Shown one piece after another: positions 46,641 to 58,745 of a stretch of DNA of 64,000 nucleotides. Position 1 is the stretch's first letter; each line of letters opens with the position of its first letter. The stretch is from Congeria kusceri (taxonomy: Eukaryota; Mollusca; Bivalvia; Myida; Dreissenidae): the NCBI GenBank assembly GCA_027627225.1, contig JAPFQT010000083.1:682001-746000 (forward strand), written 5' to 3'. The notes under the pieces were generated by a model that did not search any database, had not been told where the DNA came from, and was given only the letters and a program-made list of their open reading frames with translations. Both the position numbers and the translations under genes were made by a program.

Positions 46641-47970
46641 ACGGAAGGAAGTTATACATAAAACATTGGAAAAGTAGCAGAAATAGTCTAGAGACACATG
46701 AATAACTTCACCTTAGACTCACCGAGTACAATAGCTTGGTTATTAGTATATAACGGGTAACCTTTGAATGAGTTATGACTGACGCTGTAGATAACTGTTG
46801 GATGATTTATTTTGTTCAAATGTTTTTGCATACTGCGATACAATATTTGCAGCGCCTTCCGCATATAATAATGTGGATACGGATACGCTTGCGGATGCGG
46901 ACATATGGAAAAGCGGTCTAATACAAAAATCTGGAAAAATCCTTATAATGTTCCTCTTGGGCTGTGTCTGTGACGCAACATCTATTTATAGAACGGGTCA
47001 AAGCGCTTGTTTACGTCCGAGACTACCATGGAATTCACGATATCCTCGTGCACAGGGTACATGTACATTCAGCGTCAGCTTGCATCATCGATCGATAAAT
47101 TACGATTAGCTAGAGGAAACCGTGAAACGCGTGGGTTACAATTAATGCAATTTGAACATCGAAAAGCCGGGGCGGGATTCACAAAGCACCTGAAATATAT
47201 CATAATTTAATCAGAGAAGCTGGGGCGGAATTCATTAAGCTCCTGAGGAAGATAATAATTAAGGATACAAACAAGTAAAAATTTAAGAATAAGTTTTATG
47301 TGAAATGAAAATAAAGAAGAAGCATTTGTCAGTTTTACTAGAATAAACATCTTTTTTTTTTATCCAACTCGAGCTATAATTGAAATGGTCCCAGACTTTA
47401 CGGTTAACGGGTTGATCTTACGATTTTAAGACATTGACTTACGTGTCTACTAAAAAGCTGTATGGGTACATGCCCAGACACATAAGGCCAAACAAACAAA
47501 CGCTTGGTTTCCGCTGAAATCTCTAACAAAATCTAGGAGGGGAGGTAAAATATAGCCATTTTTTTCTTTAACTTTTTTTTATTTCGCCGCATATTCAACA
47601 AGCAGTTTAAGTATATCGGAATGCATATAAAATGTTTAAAGGTTTCACAACAAAGAAACTGTACCTTAACTATAAATAAGGTCATAGAAAAAGAGATTTC
47701 TGGCAAGAAACTTCTAATATAAGCGAAAAGTGCCGATATCAGAAAAACTTAATGATTGATAGGCAAAAAACTTAGGGTCGGCAGAAAATATTAGGGTGGG
47801 TGAGGGTCGGGTAAGCGGAAACTAACAACAACTGTTTTACGCCTTATACTTACTCAAATATGGCTGTGACCTGTGATGTTTTTGTTATTGTTTCACATAG
47901 ATTCATGTTTACGCCTATGCTACAATTACTCGTTCAGTTGGTAAGCTTTTATATTAGAAAATTAATGTTC
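46641..47970. other. Non-coding stretch
   Basis: 46865-46920 is another piece of the GGATACGGATACG family. 47020-47125 repeats parts of 36895-36985. 47170-47440 contains one-ended pieces of the GTATTCAC family (GGGATTCACAAAGCACC, GGAATTCATTAAGCTCCTGA). No gene. Confidence 0.5.
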
Positions 47971-48275
47971 GACTAATAAACAACGATTTGGAGTTCTGAT
48001 CCATAGGAATTTAACCACGATGGCGTTAGCCCGAGTTGTTTAATAGCCACGCATCAGAAAGACAAAGAGTTGTTTATTGGCCAATAAAAAACGATAATGC
48101 AAAAATTATTTAGATTCTAACATGATATAACAAATATTCTTGCAAATGTAATGAAAACTACAGTTTACTAAATTGCGCTCACTATCGGGACTACTTTTTG
48201 CGTTGTTTAGTGGGTAGTTTAACAACGATAATTTTGTTCTTTGTGTATAGAAAAAATCAGCAAGTATCATGTAAG
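47971..48275 (+). mobile_element. Palindromic element, AACAACGATTTGGAGTT family, copy 3
   Basis: Best preserved copy: AATAAACAACGATTTGGAGT TCTGAT.., GTTAGCCCGAGTTGTTTAAT AGCCACGCATCAGAA.., AGAGTTGTTTATTGGCC.., ACTACTTTTTGCGTTGTTTA.., GTGTATAG. Confidence 0.8.
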
Positions 48276-48636
48276 CATTCAATGTTAAAATAGCACACAA
48301 GTCAGTGAATGACATGCTTTGTAAAATCGCATCTATTACACATGGTGCAGTTAAATGAAAAATTATAAAGTCAACGTTAATTATTCCTGTAAGAATAATG
48401 CAGTCTGCTGGATTATTGTCGTTATACTAATAACATTAAGGCTACTACTGATTGATTTGTAAAATGTTGGTAGATGTTTCCGTGTGCCGGATTTTCGACA
48501 TTTTCAAGTGGAATGAACTGTCTTGAACACCAATATCACTTTGAAATACGTTACACGTTACAACATTTTTCGAAACATAGAAACAGCGCAAATGCCAGCA
48601 CGCAAATTTAACATAACCCAAACACGACTGGAAATA

Positions 48637-48886
48637 CCAATCCTTTCTTAGTCTTAAGAATAACGAGCAGACTTAGACTCAAGAAAATATACTTCTGCGT
48701 GTGCAAATATTCTGGGTTCCAATGTTGCTTATGTGCTAACAAATCGTTCTAAATAAAGAATGACGTAATTAGAGTCGATGGATACCAAGTAAGTTTCACA
48801 TTTACGCGCTCTTAGAACAGAACAGCTTCAAGGATATTCTTTATTGTAAGTCTAAAGTCTAAGAATAGGTTGGTGAATACGGGCCC
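48637..48886. mobile_element. MITE-like element of the GTATTCAC family, copy 3
   Basis: Ends CCAATCCTTTCTTAGTCTTA AG and complement TAAGTCTAAAGTCTAAGAAT AGGTTGGTGAATACGGGCCC; closest to the copy at 25171. Confidence 0.75.
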
Positions 48887-49170
48887 AAATCTGATGTCAA
48901 TGTTTACAGCATTTGCACTTTGTTGCGTTTCAATTTAGCAACGTCTGGATCATAATCGACATCTGTTCCAAATATCGTGCAATCATAGTCCTAGTATATT
49001 ATTGTTGTTATAAAATAATCTACATTTCTATTAAAACAAAAGAAAAAAGTCCCTCAACAACTGATGCGTGCCTCAGCAAATTCCAAAAAAAAAATCCGCT
49101 ATGAATATGACCAGCCTTTCAATGCTGCTATTTACAATGACCGTCATGATTTCAGCGCATATTATTGCCG
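48887..49170. other. Non-coding stretch
   Basis: AT-rich, nothing recognised. Confidence 0.5.
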
Positions 49171-49625
49171 TATTTCACGAGCACGCGTTTTGTCTTAATT
49201 GGCGGGCACACGTTTTTGCCCTCATCGACGGACACATTGTTGCCGTTATTGACGGCCACGGTTGCCTTTCATCGGCGAACACATGGTTGCCTTGATCGGC
49301 CGACACACGGTTGATTTCATCGACAAACACACGGTTGCGCTCATCGGCGGGCACACGGTTATCTGTGTCGGCCTACACACGAATGCCTTCATCGGCCGTC
49401 ACACGGTTGCCTTCATCGGCGGACACGCGGGTAGCCCCATCGGCGGAAACACGATTGCCTTCATCGGCGGAACACGGGTGCCCTTATCGGCGGAAACACG
49501 GTTGCTTTCATCGGCGGACATACGGTAACCTACATTGGCGGACACTGTGTTTGCCTCATCGGTTAACACACGGTTGCCTTTATCGATCGACACACGATTG
49601 CGCTCATCGGCGGACAAACGTCGCG
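49171..49625. repeat. Minisatellite, period about 24 bp, about 19 units
   Basis: Unit GGCGGACACACGGTTGCCTTCATC with many variants. Long frames through it are by-products. Confidence 0.9.
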
Positions 49626-50203
49626 TTCATGGACAACAAATAAACATCTGTAAGTCCAAATACTAATTTTTATTAAGATATTGATAGGTGTACTCGTATT
49701 TATGTATATCCGTGTAAATGATGTGTTGCAGGTTAAAAAAGACTGAATGTCTAAAAAGTAAATGCAAATCGTAACTATAAGGCTGTAAATATCCTACATT
49801 TATGATTTTATAAAACACAAACATAGTTGCCCTTCCATGTTACATAAACGGCCTTTAAGTCATTCCGACTACCAAACAGTCCATATTCACTCACTTCATT
49901 GCACAAACAACTGTATGGAGAGATTAAAATGTTGAACTTATTTTTAGTCTGTAAGAGATTAAAAAGTTGAACTTATTTTTAGTCTGTAGAACTTTTCTTT
50001 TGAAATAAAATGATCATAGTGTTGTTCATGTCGTTGTTGCAGCTTCTCTGATGATGATGATAGTGACGTGCAATTAATTACAACTATGCCATTACACATT
50101 GCAATCATTATAAATAACCAACATCGCGTTTGCGTTAATCTGGAAAAAAATACGTTGTTAAACATTTTGTATAAAGTATTAAAATGTCCAAAGAGATGAA
50201 TCT
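49626..50203. other. Non-coding stretch
   Basis: A 33-bp direct duplication at about 49920-49987 (AGAGATTAAAA(T/A)GTTGAAC TTATTTTTAGTCTGTA). Nothing else recognised. Confidence 0.55.
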
Positions 50204-50713
50204 TTAAAGGGACCTGTTCACAGATTGACGAATTGACAATTTTTCAACTTTTTGTCACTGATTCCAAAACTAAAAGAAAAGTGTATACAAGGGAGCAAAA
50301 TAACACTACGGACCTAGACATATACAGCAAAAACCGTTTCGTTCATGAGTAATAATCAGTTCAAATTTATAAAATGATATGGCGTTTGTAACGCTAAACG
50401 ATGGAATAATTTGAAATGTTTCTGTTGTTTTCGTTCAAACGTTTGACATACCGTGGAACACTTACATAAAGTAAATAATGCAGGATGATAATATACATAG
50501 AAGTCGGAATGGCTGAGTGGTAAAGGCGATACCCTTTTAATCCGGAGGTCCCGGGTTCAAACCCAGGTGGGACCATATGTTAGTGTTCTTTTTTCTATTA
50601 TACTTTTCTTGTTATTATACTTGTGCTTTTTAGTTCCGATGCTAAATCTGTCAAGTTAAATCATTTATGGCATACTTCAAAAATTGCGAAAATCTGTGAA
50701 AAAGTCCCTTTAA
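50204..50713. mobile_element. Inverted-repeat element with embedded tRNA-like module, second copy
   Basis: Ends TTAAAGGGACCTGTTCACAG against CTGTGAAAAAGTCCCTTTAA. The module at 50503-50575 has A-box TGGCTGAGTGG and B-box GGTTCAAACCC and tRNA length, but its acceptor arms pair poorly. Same design as 16371-16688, with a longer left arm. Confidence 0.75.
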
Positions 50714-51743
50714 CATGAACATGACTACATTGTAGATCTATGAATCAGTTCTAGCCTTCTCATTAGAGTGGTCATCGTGCGAACAACATATATAACATAC
50801 GAGTACACGAATAATGGCGGCGGTCTGGTGACTTTTCGTATTATCGCGATTCGACTGTAATTTATTTGGTGCAGCTCGAACCTTTATTCTATATGAAGCT
50901 AAAAAGTTAACAAAATGCTATTTTAACACAGCAAACCACCGCAGCAACAACACCAGCCCGAACGTCTGGATACAAAACCAGTATCTGAGCACATGCAGCT
51001 TCTCTTTCACGTGCAATTAGTACATAAATGATTACAAGACGAAACGATACAAAATTGTATTGATTCAGATCGTACACACACATCAGGAAAAAAACAGAGA
51101 CATTGCTATCTGCAACTATATAAGTCTGAGAAACGGTGAAAAGTTGACACACAATTTAATGGCCCGTGCGTCTGTCGTACGTATTTCAAATGATACATAC
51201 TTTAATACTACAACCAATGTTTTCACCACGTATGAACTGTCAATTAATTTAATTGCGTACTATTAACTAAATATACGACACTCGTCTAAATTAAGAATAC
51301 AATTTTGTTCACGTGTTTATCAATGAAAGGGTACAATTCCACAATGATTGGATACCGACTGTTTACGGTATCCAACGACGAGTCGTTTACTTTTGCAACT
51401 GGATACAAATTCAATGCCATACTTACACGCCCACTTTAGGAAGCACGAGCGTTTTATCGACAGTCAAGGACGACAGCAATGATGTTTGACAAATAACACC
51501 CTACCGGAAGTGTAACATACTGACGCAGACGACATAGCAGCATCTGACAATAACTTAACAAAACAAATTACAAACCGAATCTTTAAAAAAAATCACGCAA
51601 AACAATGAGTCACATTCAACAAGCATCCCGGGGCCATCAGGAACACGACGGTATGAAGACGATGGCGTGAATATTCAATTTAGCTTGTGACGTAGACGTA
51701 ATGTAAATTTGGAGTTACATTTACGTCGAGACACCGTGCATAG
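50714..51743. other. Non-coding stretch
   Basis: No gene or classed repeat recognised; the frames at 50.9-51.3 kb resemble nothing known to me. Confidence 0.5.
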
Positions 51744-52010
51744 CGGTGGATTTCCACAGAGATCCTAAGAAAAATCTTAACTGAGTCATATATAATTAAA
51801 CATTTTAAATACAATATTGAAAAGCAAGAATTTTATTGTAAATATGTATATGGTACTATTGTATTATTAGACATCTATTGATTCTTAACCGGAATAACAC
51901 CATTTTAGTCAAAATACTAATTAAGTGATCCAGCCAAAGACCTATAAGGAATGTTATGATTTTAAGATATTTACTTAAGTTTTTACTAAGAAACTTTGAG
52001 GATACGGGCA
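51744..52010. mobile_element. MITE-like element of the GTATTCAC family, copy 4 (diverged)
   Basis: TTTCCACAGAGATCCTAAGA AAAATCTTAACT at the left and ACTTAAGTTTTTACTAAGAA ACTTTGAGGATACGGGCAC at the right; ends resemble copy 2 with substitutions. Confidence 0.6.
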
Positions 52011-52129
52011 CAGGCAGACGACATGCTCGACGTTAACTAACGTATTCGCTGCGGGGTCCCGAAACAATGTAAACGGAAATTACGACAGAGCGCGCGTGTA
52101 CCGGTGTAATGGAAAACGGCTTACCGGAT

Positions 52130-52645
52130 ATCGTGTGTACCATGGTCTGGGATAACATTAATACAATCGAGAATGTCTGGGACGAGTTGTGAAGGCGTGT
52201 TCGGTCAATGTGACAATATAACAACTTGCAACAACCGGAAGCCGACTGCCTAAAACGGAACATCCTCACAACGCGATGTATCCAGAATTCAATGTATTTC
52301 GTTCGCAAGATATTCAAAATTGTATACACTGAAATTTAAAAACGTTAACATTTCATTTCTGCTACTGTTGCTAGATTTCTTAGGGACGGTAGAGTAAGGC
52401 AAAGTTAAAGGGACATAAACCAGGTCAATGTTTTGGATGAGTATGGAAGGCGTGGTCGATCAGTGCGACACCAGAACAACGTTCAAGAACCGGAAGCCGA
52501 TCGTCTGCAAGCACGGAACACACAGTGGTGTTTCCAGAATTCAATGAATTTCGTTCGCAAAGCAATTAAAAATAAATACACTAATAATTAAACACGTAAA
52601 AATTGCATTTGCGACTGTTGCAAGATGTCTAAGGACAACAGTGTT
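52130..52645 (+). mobile_element. Tc1/mariner transposase relic, C-terminal end, duplicated
   Basis: About 52150-52335 reads NTIENVWDEL, stop, RRVRSM.., the 'NPIE-VWDEL-RRVR' motif of Tc1-like transposases, followed by an open QYNNLQQPEADCLK.. frame. A diverged second copy at 52430-52640 (VLDEYGRRGRSVRHQNN.. EPEADRLQ) lies about 265 bp further on. Both have stops, so this is non-functional. Confidence 0.6.
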
Positions 52646-53437
52646 CGGGTGATATTGGTACAGTTAATGAGACAAATTCCAATACAGTAGGGTTTATTAG
52701 TTTTTTGTTTCTCTACATAGTGAAATTCTCTATTCCTGAGTAGGGCGAAAGTTGCAATAATGTCCATATATTTGAGGAAACGTCACATTAACTTACATAC
52801 GAGTACAATCAAATATAGGCAGTATTATTTAAAAATCGCGTATATTTCGATTTCCATCAAATAAAGAATTCATCAGATACATGTTTTTGTCATAATTTAT
52901 ACAACATGCCAATACATGACATTTTGATTTGTGCAAATCAGTATATCCCATTGCACACACAATTTGACAGACAAATGATGCAATACTTACTTATACGTAC
53001 TTAGACATCTATATTTTTCAATTGACCTTCAATTACATATAACTTTAATTCAAATGCTGAATTAGAAACACACAGCCAAATTCAGAAACTATATGAAGAA
53101 CGTTTGACAACTTTTTCAACTGTCTTTTTTCGTTTAGGGGAAGTCATTAGGTCAAATAAATATACATAACATGCGTCAACTTTCTCTCAGAAAAGTAACA
53201 TTTTAATTACGACAAATTTAATTATTTCGGTCAAAACTGAACCTATTTACAAATGTATTTTGTATAATAAAATTAATATCCATATAAACTAGACATTAAA
53301 TGTATGTCCAATACTCTTTTTAAATCTTTGCAAATACATTTTGCGTAAATACACTATAAAGTCATTAAGATATACATGTGTGAACTATCTTTTTTATCTT
53401 TAAGTTAAGAAATAATTATTGAGTTATCGTTGTCTAT
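52646..53437. other. Non-coding stretch
   Basis: AT-rich, nothing recognised. Confidence 0.5.
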
Positions 53438-53720
53438 CGGCCAATCAACAACGATTTGGAGTTCTTATGCGTAGAAATCAAACCACGAGGGCGTTAGCAT
53501 AAGAACTGCAAATAGTTGTTTAAAGGCCGAAAAACAACAAAAACTAGAAAATGTTAATACGATTCTAGCATAATTATACAAATATTTTTGCATTCGTTAT
53601 CAGAACTACAATTCCGTATTTATGCTCTGCCTTGAATCAGGACTACTGTTTGTATGGTTTATTGGGTATTAACGATTAGTTTGTTCTTTGTCTATAGAAA
53701 AATTAGTATCATGTTAGAAT
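53438..53720 (+). mobile_element. Palindromic element, AACAACGATTTGGAGTT family, copy 4
   Basis: CAATCAACAACGATTTGGAG TTCTTATGCGTAG.., GGCGTTAGC.., GTTGTTTAAAGGCCG.., GTCTATAG..CATGTTAGAAT; same order as the other copies, more diverged. Confidence 0.7.
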
Positions 53721-53829
53721 AACTAATAAGGTTATTTTATTCACTATACGTGGTATACTGTTTACTTCGCGCAAATGGAAAATACCAGGCAGACACACAT
53801 GTCCATATTGAATGCAACCCTTGTAACAT

Positions 53830-54184
53830 CAGGGGCGTAGCTTGGGTTAAAAAAATGTATACGCACAATAGGTGGTATCTACAAAATGACGCTGTACGCG
53901 ATAATTTGGGCCAGGAGTGTTTATACTCGTATGTGGCTACAAACAACTAACTTCAGCTAAACCTCGACTGTACAAAATAATTGTAAAATAAGCGTGTGTT
54001 TCATAAAATGTATTTCATATTAACGTAATCGACTCGTTAAACAATGACGTATCAACACAGCCAAGAAAGATCCCCTCAACCCGCCTCTTGTTTTTATTGC
54101 GTTTTTGGAATATTTAAATTTTTCATCTCTGGAAAAAAATGTATAGGCACGTGCCTATAGTGCCCAAAGGAAGCTACGCCACTG
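53830..54184. mobile_element. MITE with CAGGGGCGTAGCTT / AAGCTACGCCACTG ends
   Basis: 355 bp. The ends are an imperfect inverted repeat of the widespread CAG(G/T)GGCGTAGC type usually linked to hAT-like elements. The inner part pairs again (AAAAAAATGTATACGCAC, AAAAAATGTATAGGCACGTG). AACAT flanks both sides (53825-53829 and 54185-54189), a possible 5-bp target duplication; hAT elements normally make 8 bp, so the superfamily is open. Confidence 0.75.
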
Positions 54185-54840
54185 AACATACAATTAAAAC
54201 ATAACTTATCTTTGCTGACTTCAACTTCCCGACAACAGCGCCGCCGAGTTGCACAGCTTACGTTCTTGTTTGCAGTTTAGTTCCACCAGCCACAAAATGT
54301 TCACAAATAATAATGGAAAGAATAAAGAAATATTCATATACCACCATGAGTCCAAAACGTCATTCGCATTTTAAACACGTTCCGTACAGGTTTATAAAAT
54401 TAAATTCCACTATACGTTAACATCCCAAACAGATCTATGACATGTCTTCATTTTTTATGGAAGAATTACTCAACACGTATACACTGTCTAAAATGTTATA
54501 ATCTTTACCTACACTTGTGTGTTCATACAACACAAGGCGTACACAAAACTAGTCTACCGTTACTTGAACGATTGCTGTCCTGTAAAAACTCGTGTATTCC
54601 CATACGGAGATTCTGTAACAATGCACCAGTAGAATGTAATCCCCTATAACAAACTTTAAAGGCGCTTTTTCGTGAGTTCTAATTATTTTGTCGTAAATCC
54701 AATAAGAGTTCCAGGGCCCATATTTATAAGGATTTTTATATCAATCTTAACTTAATTTGAAGATAACATAACGATTGTGCATTAAAACACTGTGCTTAGG
54801 AACATGTGCATGGCAAATCCTCTATATTAATATAATGGCA
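54185..54840. other. Non-coding stretch
   Basis: 54710-54760 (AGGGCCCATATTTATAAGGA TTTTT.., ATCTTAACTTA) looks like one end of the GTATTCAC family. No gene. Confidence 0.45.
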
Positions 54841-55345
54841 AATCACACGTCACACTCAAGCAACACTGCCACGTGTCACATCCACGTGATACAACCAGGC
54901 TTGACACTCAAACAACACAACCACGTGTCACATCCACGCAACACAACCACGTGTCACATCCACGCGTCACATACACGTAACACAACTACACATCACACCC
55001 AAGCAACACAGCCACGGGTCACATCCACGCAACACAACCACGTTTCACATCCAAGCAACACAACCACGTGTCACTTGTACGCAACACAACCACATGTCAC
55101 ATTCACGCAACAAAACCACGCGTCACAACCACGTAAACACAAACCCTCGTCACATCCGTGCAACACAACCACGTGTCACGTACACGCAACACAACCACGT
55201 GTCACATCTACGCAACACAACGGCGTGTCACATACACGCAACACAACCACGCATCACATACTCGCATCAGAAACACATGTCACATAAGCAACACAACCAC
55301 GCGCCACTAGCACAAGTCACAGGCACGTAACACAATCACGCGTGG
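54841..55345. repeat. Minisatellite, period about 26 bp, about 19 units
   Basis: Unit CACGTGTCACATCCACGCAA CACAAC. Same period and ACACAACCA core as the arrays at 30.6 and 33.5 kb. The frame rich in SNTATCHIHVIQPG-like peptides is a by-product. Confidence 0.9.
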
Positions 55346-56075
55346 AACGCAGCAAAATAACACTATAAGAGAGAATTAAACTACATGTTTTGTTTACTTT
55401 TAAAATATTAAAAAGGAAATAGAAAATACGTCAGAAGGCGTTGTTTACACAGTGCTAGATGTTTATTATTTTGACAAAACAGTTCCATTAAATGAAACGA
55501 TTGTATCGATTAAAAATTATCATATACTCAATGTAACAAAACTTCGTGCATAGTTTTTTAAAAGAAGAATTTAAAAGGTGACAATGTCAAAATGTGCAAC
55601 AACCTGCGTGTTACGACGTCTCAAAGAACTTTAAACGCTTTAGAAACTGCCGTAAATTCCCTTTTAATTGTGATTTTGTGCAAAATCAGAGCAAATTTAC
55701 ACACCTGATATGGTTCCTTATTATAACACACGTACAATGTGGAACGTTTTATTTTCTGTATCGCGGTACTAAATGTTAAGGCTTCTGACTCTGGAAAACC
55801 AACGTGGCACCGTCATGACGAGAGCCCGTACGAGTCGTTAGTCTATCAAGGTGCCTTCGCGCTGCGCTAACCCCCGGCATGGCGGACCGTGGACGGCATT
55901 CCTCCTTGAACAACTTCTGAAAAGCAAAGGGGATCCGATCGGAATAGTGGATGTCATTGGTAATCAGTTTAAGTAGCATCGTTATTTACGGAGCAATCGT
56001 GTACTATTCACATTTAGCCGCAAGTTCTCCGAACCCAACAATAACCCTTGGTACCTGGTATAACCATGTGTCGCA
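55346..56075. other. Non-coding stretch
   Basis: 55790-55930 contains TCATGACGAGAGCCCGTACG-type sequence with GC-richer composition than its surroundings; unclassified. No gene. Confidence 0.45.
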
Positions 56076-56215
56076 TCTTATTCATCATCATCATTGTCGT
56101 CGTCGTCATAATCATCATTGTCGTCGTTGTCATCAGCATCATTGTCATCGTTGTCATCAGCATCATTGTCGTCATTATCATCATCAGCATCAACACCATC
56201 ATCCACATAATCGTT
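56076..56215. repeat. TCA/TCG trinucleotide tract
   Basis: Imperfect (ATCATC/GTCGTC)n with a longer unit ATTGTC(A/G)TC(G/A)TTGTC ATCAGCATC repeated about three times. Confidence 0.85.
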
Positions 56216-57269
56216 GTGCTCATCTCGTGCATGTACAAGTTCTGTGGTGTGCACACTGTTTTCAAAGAACTGGTCTTCTTAGCACGCAAACTAGAAAATA
56301 CAAATACGTATTAAACCAAACAATCGCCATCAGCCTACTACAAGAATTTTCACAGACGAACAGTAAATAACAGTAAATAACGATTCTAACGTCATGCATG
56401 GCATAGGTGAGCGATCATAGTGTAGTACACTTCATCTGACGTGTTACATTAATTTCTAGTAAATGACATTATACAAATAATCAGTATTTTAAATGGAAAA
56501 CATTTTAAACATAAATAACATAAGTGCAACAAACTCTTACAGTCACATACGATAGCTATTTCGGTTGTTCGTAAGCTATTTTGGGGGTAGCTTGCACGTG
56601 ATGCACGTGCATTGTAAACTCGGCAGAATTTGTGCACAATTTAAGCATCGTTCTTAACAAAACTTTATGACAAATGAAAGGGGCTTATTCGCGATATTTC
56701 ACAGAAATACAGTCATGAATATTTCCCGTTGATCTAAAAATTTTATTCGAAAAGCAGCATATTATTGTTTTAGGAAAAATATACAAATAATTTTATTTTG
56801 GAGGGATACCGTAGAATTTAAACTCACGACTACAAAATAAAGCTTAATTATTGATGGTCTATAAAAGAAATTAAAACTCAGATATGCACCTTAAAAACAT
56901 GCATTTTAATACGTGTAAAATTACACAAATGCACTGATTATCCGCAAATGACTGCAATCTGTCTCTCGGCATGCCCACCATCAACACAAATTTGGTCGTT
57001 CTTATTGCAAACGAAAAACTGAGGGTTACAACAGAAACATGGATTCTGCTGTCTGCTATTGTAGCTTTCCCGCTTTACAACTTCCCAAGAACCGAGGAAT
57101 GCTGTGTAGTTGCAGATTGGGAAACTACGAGGCTATTAACCCCTTGACATGTTTATAGTTAAATACCGTTTATTTCAGCGAATTGTACATCATAACCAAC
57201 AGGAATTAGGAATTACAAAAGGAATATGTGTTCTAAGTTTTATAAGAAACATTATAGTTGGGCAGAAGA
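56216..57269. other. Non-coding stretch
   Basis: AT-rich, nothing recognised apart from CAGTAAATAACAGTAAATAA at 56361. Confidence 0.5.
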
Positions 57270-57551
57270 GTAACAGTCATAAACGAGGTACTAACCCACT
57301 ATCACTCCACGGTACGGTAACAGTCATAAACGAGGTACTAACCCACTATCACCCCAAGGTACGGTAACAGTCATAAACGAGGTACTAACCCACTATCACC
57401 CCACGGTACGGTAGCAGTCATAAACGAGGTACTAACCCACTATCACCCCACGGTACGGTAACAGTCATAAACGAGGTACTAACCCACTATCACCCCACGG
57501 TACGGTAACAGTCATAAACGAGGTACTAACCCACTATCACCTATCGGTACG
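57270..57551. repeat. 47-bp tandem repeat, six copies
   Basis: Units start at 57270, 57317, 57364, 57411, 57458 and 57505: GTAACAGTCATAAACGAGGT ACTAACCCACTATCACCCCA CGGTACG. Near-identical copies suggest recent expansion; unit 4 has GTAGCAG and unit 6 ends CTATCGGTACG. Confidence 0.95.
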
Positions 57552-58290
57552 GTTGCTATTATTACGTTGTCACTTTTTGACATGTATAACACGTATAGAG
57601 CATAACATTTTAATTTATTTTTACCATATTTTTTCTTACATGCGTCGTCTGCGATGTTGCAATGCTGGACTTTTTCTCAGATGCTTCCGATTTCATGCGT
57701 CGCTGAACGCATTAAATGTATAACACGCTATTTATATATGGATTTAATGTTACAACTTTATCTGTGCCGGCAACAAAGTTTAATGATTTTTAATGCTAAA
57801 ACAGTATCGTTAGCAACGCTGTTACATCCACCTGGCGAACGCCAAAATCATGACAATTTAAATCACAAAATGCATTCATTCATTTATAAAAATGCACGAA
57901 TTTATCACTTCATTTCGTATGCCTGTAAGAGTGCCCTCTGAACGTGCTCAAAACGTTGGAAATCTCTTGTTGGCAACCAGGCGAATTGTGTCGCAAATGA
58001 ACAAAGGCTAGTACACAGAAGCATACAACAGGTTGGTTTTAGATGCCAGAAGTGTGTTGCCCATGACGGGAGACCATGTGGAGATGCTGCGTCGATAACT
58101 CCGTCTGACGACGTTTGACATGTCTGTGAGGTCATACTGGCTGACTGTGTGCGCCGGGAAGCATGTACTGTTTTTAAAGTGTTGTAACTTTATTAAGTTA
58201 ACATGGATGTTATCGATATTTGCCAATGACCATAGCTGAAAATAAAATTTATTGTGACGTCACTTTTACTACGTTATCATTAAAAGTAAC
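57552..58290. other. Non-coding stretch
   Basis: 57938-58140 has GC-richer sequence with an open minus frame of 76 codons but no family resemblance I can defend. Nothing else recognised. Confidence 0.45.
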
Positions 58291-58299
58291 AAAAAATAA

Positions 58300-58745
58300 G
58301 AGGGCTGTAAAGCACTAGGTCGCTCACCTGAGGGGCTAAGCAAGTTTCATGTAGGTTTGGCAACTAATGTGGCCTCTAGAGTGTTCACAAGCTTTTTATT
58401 TAATTTACCCTGGTGAGCTAGTTTTTGATCCCACATGAACCAGTTTTGAACTCGATCGAGATATAATTAAAGCAAATGTTCTGAGCAAGTTTCACGTTGA
58501 CGGGACAAAGAATGTGGCCTCTAGAGTGTTTACAAGCTTTTTCTTCAATTTGACATATCGATCTAGCTGTTGAAACCACATGACCCAGTTTCAAAATATA
58601 ATTGGGACCAATGATTTGAGCAAGTTTCATTAAGTTTGTGCAATAAATGTGGTCTTGTTAATGAGGAACGATTAACGCCAGACAACAGACAAAAGGCGAT
58701 CACAAAAGCTCACAATGAGCATGTTGTGCTCAGGTGAGCTAGAAA
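58300..58745. repeat. Bivalve-type interspersed repeat, about 160-bp units
   Basis: Starts AGGTCGCTCACCTGAGG and ends GTGCTCAGGTGAGCTAG, an inverted end pair. Between them three degenerate units carry GAGCAAGTTTCA.., AATGTGGCCTCTAGAGTGTT ..AACAAGCTTTTT and TTTTGAACTCGATCGAGATA TAATT. A related end lies at 35065-35102. Confidence 0.8.

Noticed and set aside
50503..50575. Functional tRNA gene
   Set aside because: A- and B-boxes are present, but the acceptor stem pairs badly and the module is part of a repeated inverted-repeat element.
54775..55330. 170-residue frame rich in His/Thr/Asn
   Set aside because: By-product of the 26-bp minisatellite; the overlapping second frame is equally open.
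56014..56314. Hydrophobic or Met/Thr-rich frames
   Set aside because: Translation of the TCA/TCG trinucleotide tract.
57270..57551. CRISPR-like array of 47-bp units
   Set aside because: Contiguous tandem repeat without spacers, in animal DNA.
57905..58226. Minus-strand frames of 72-76 residues
   Set aside because: Slight Tc1-like flavour on the plus strand, but not enough motif to defend.
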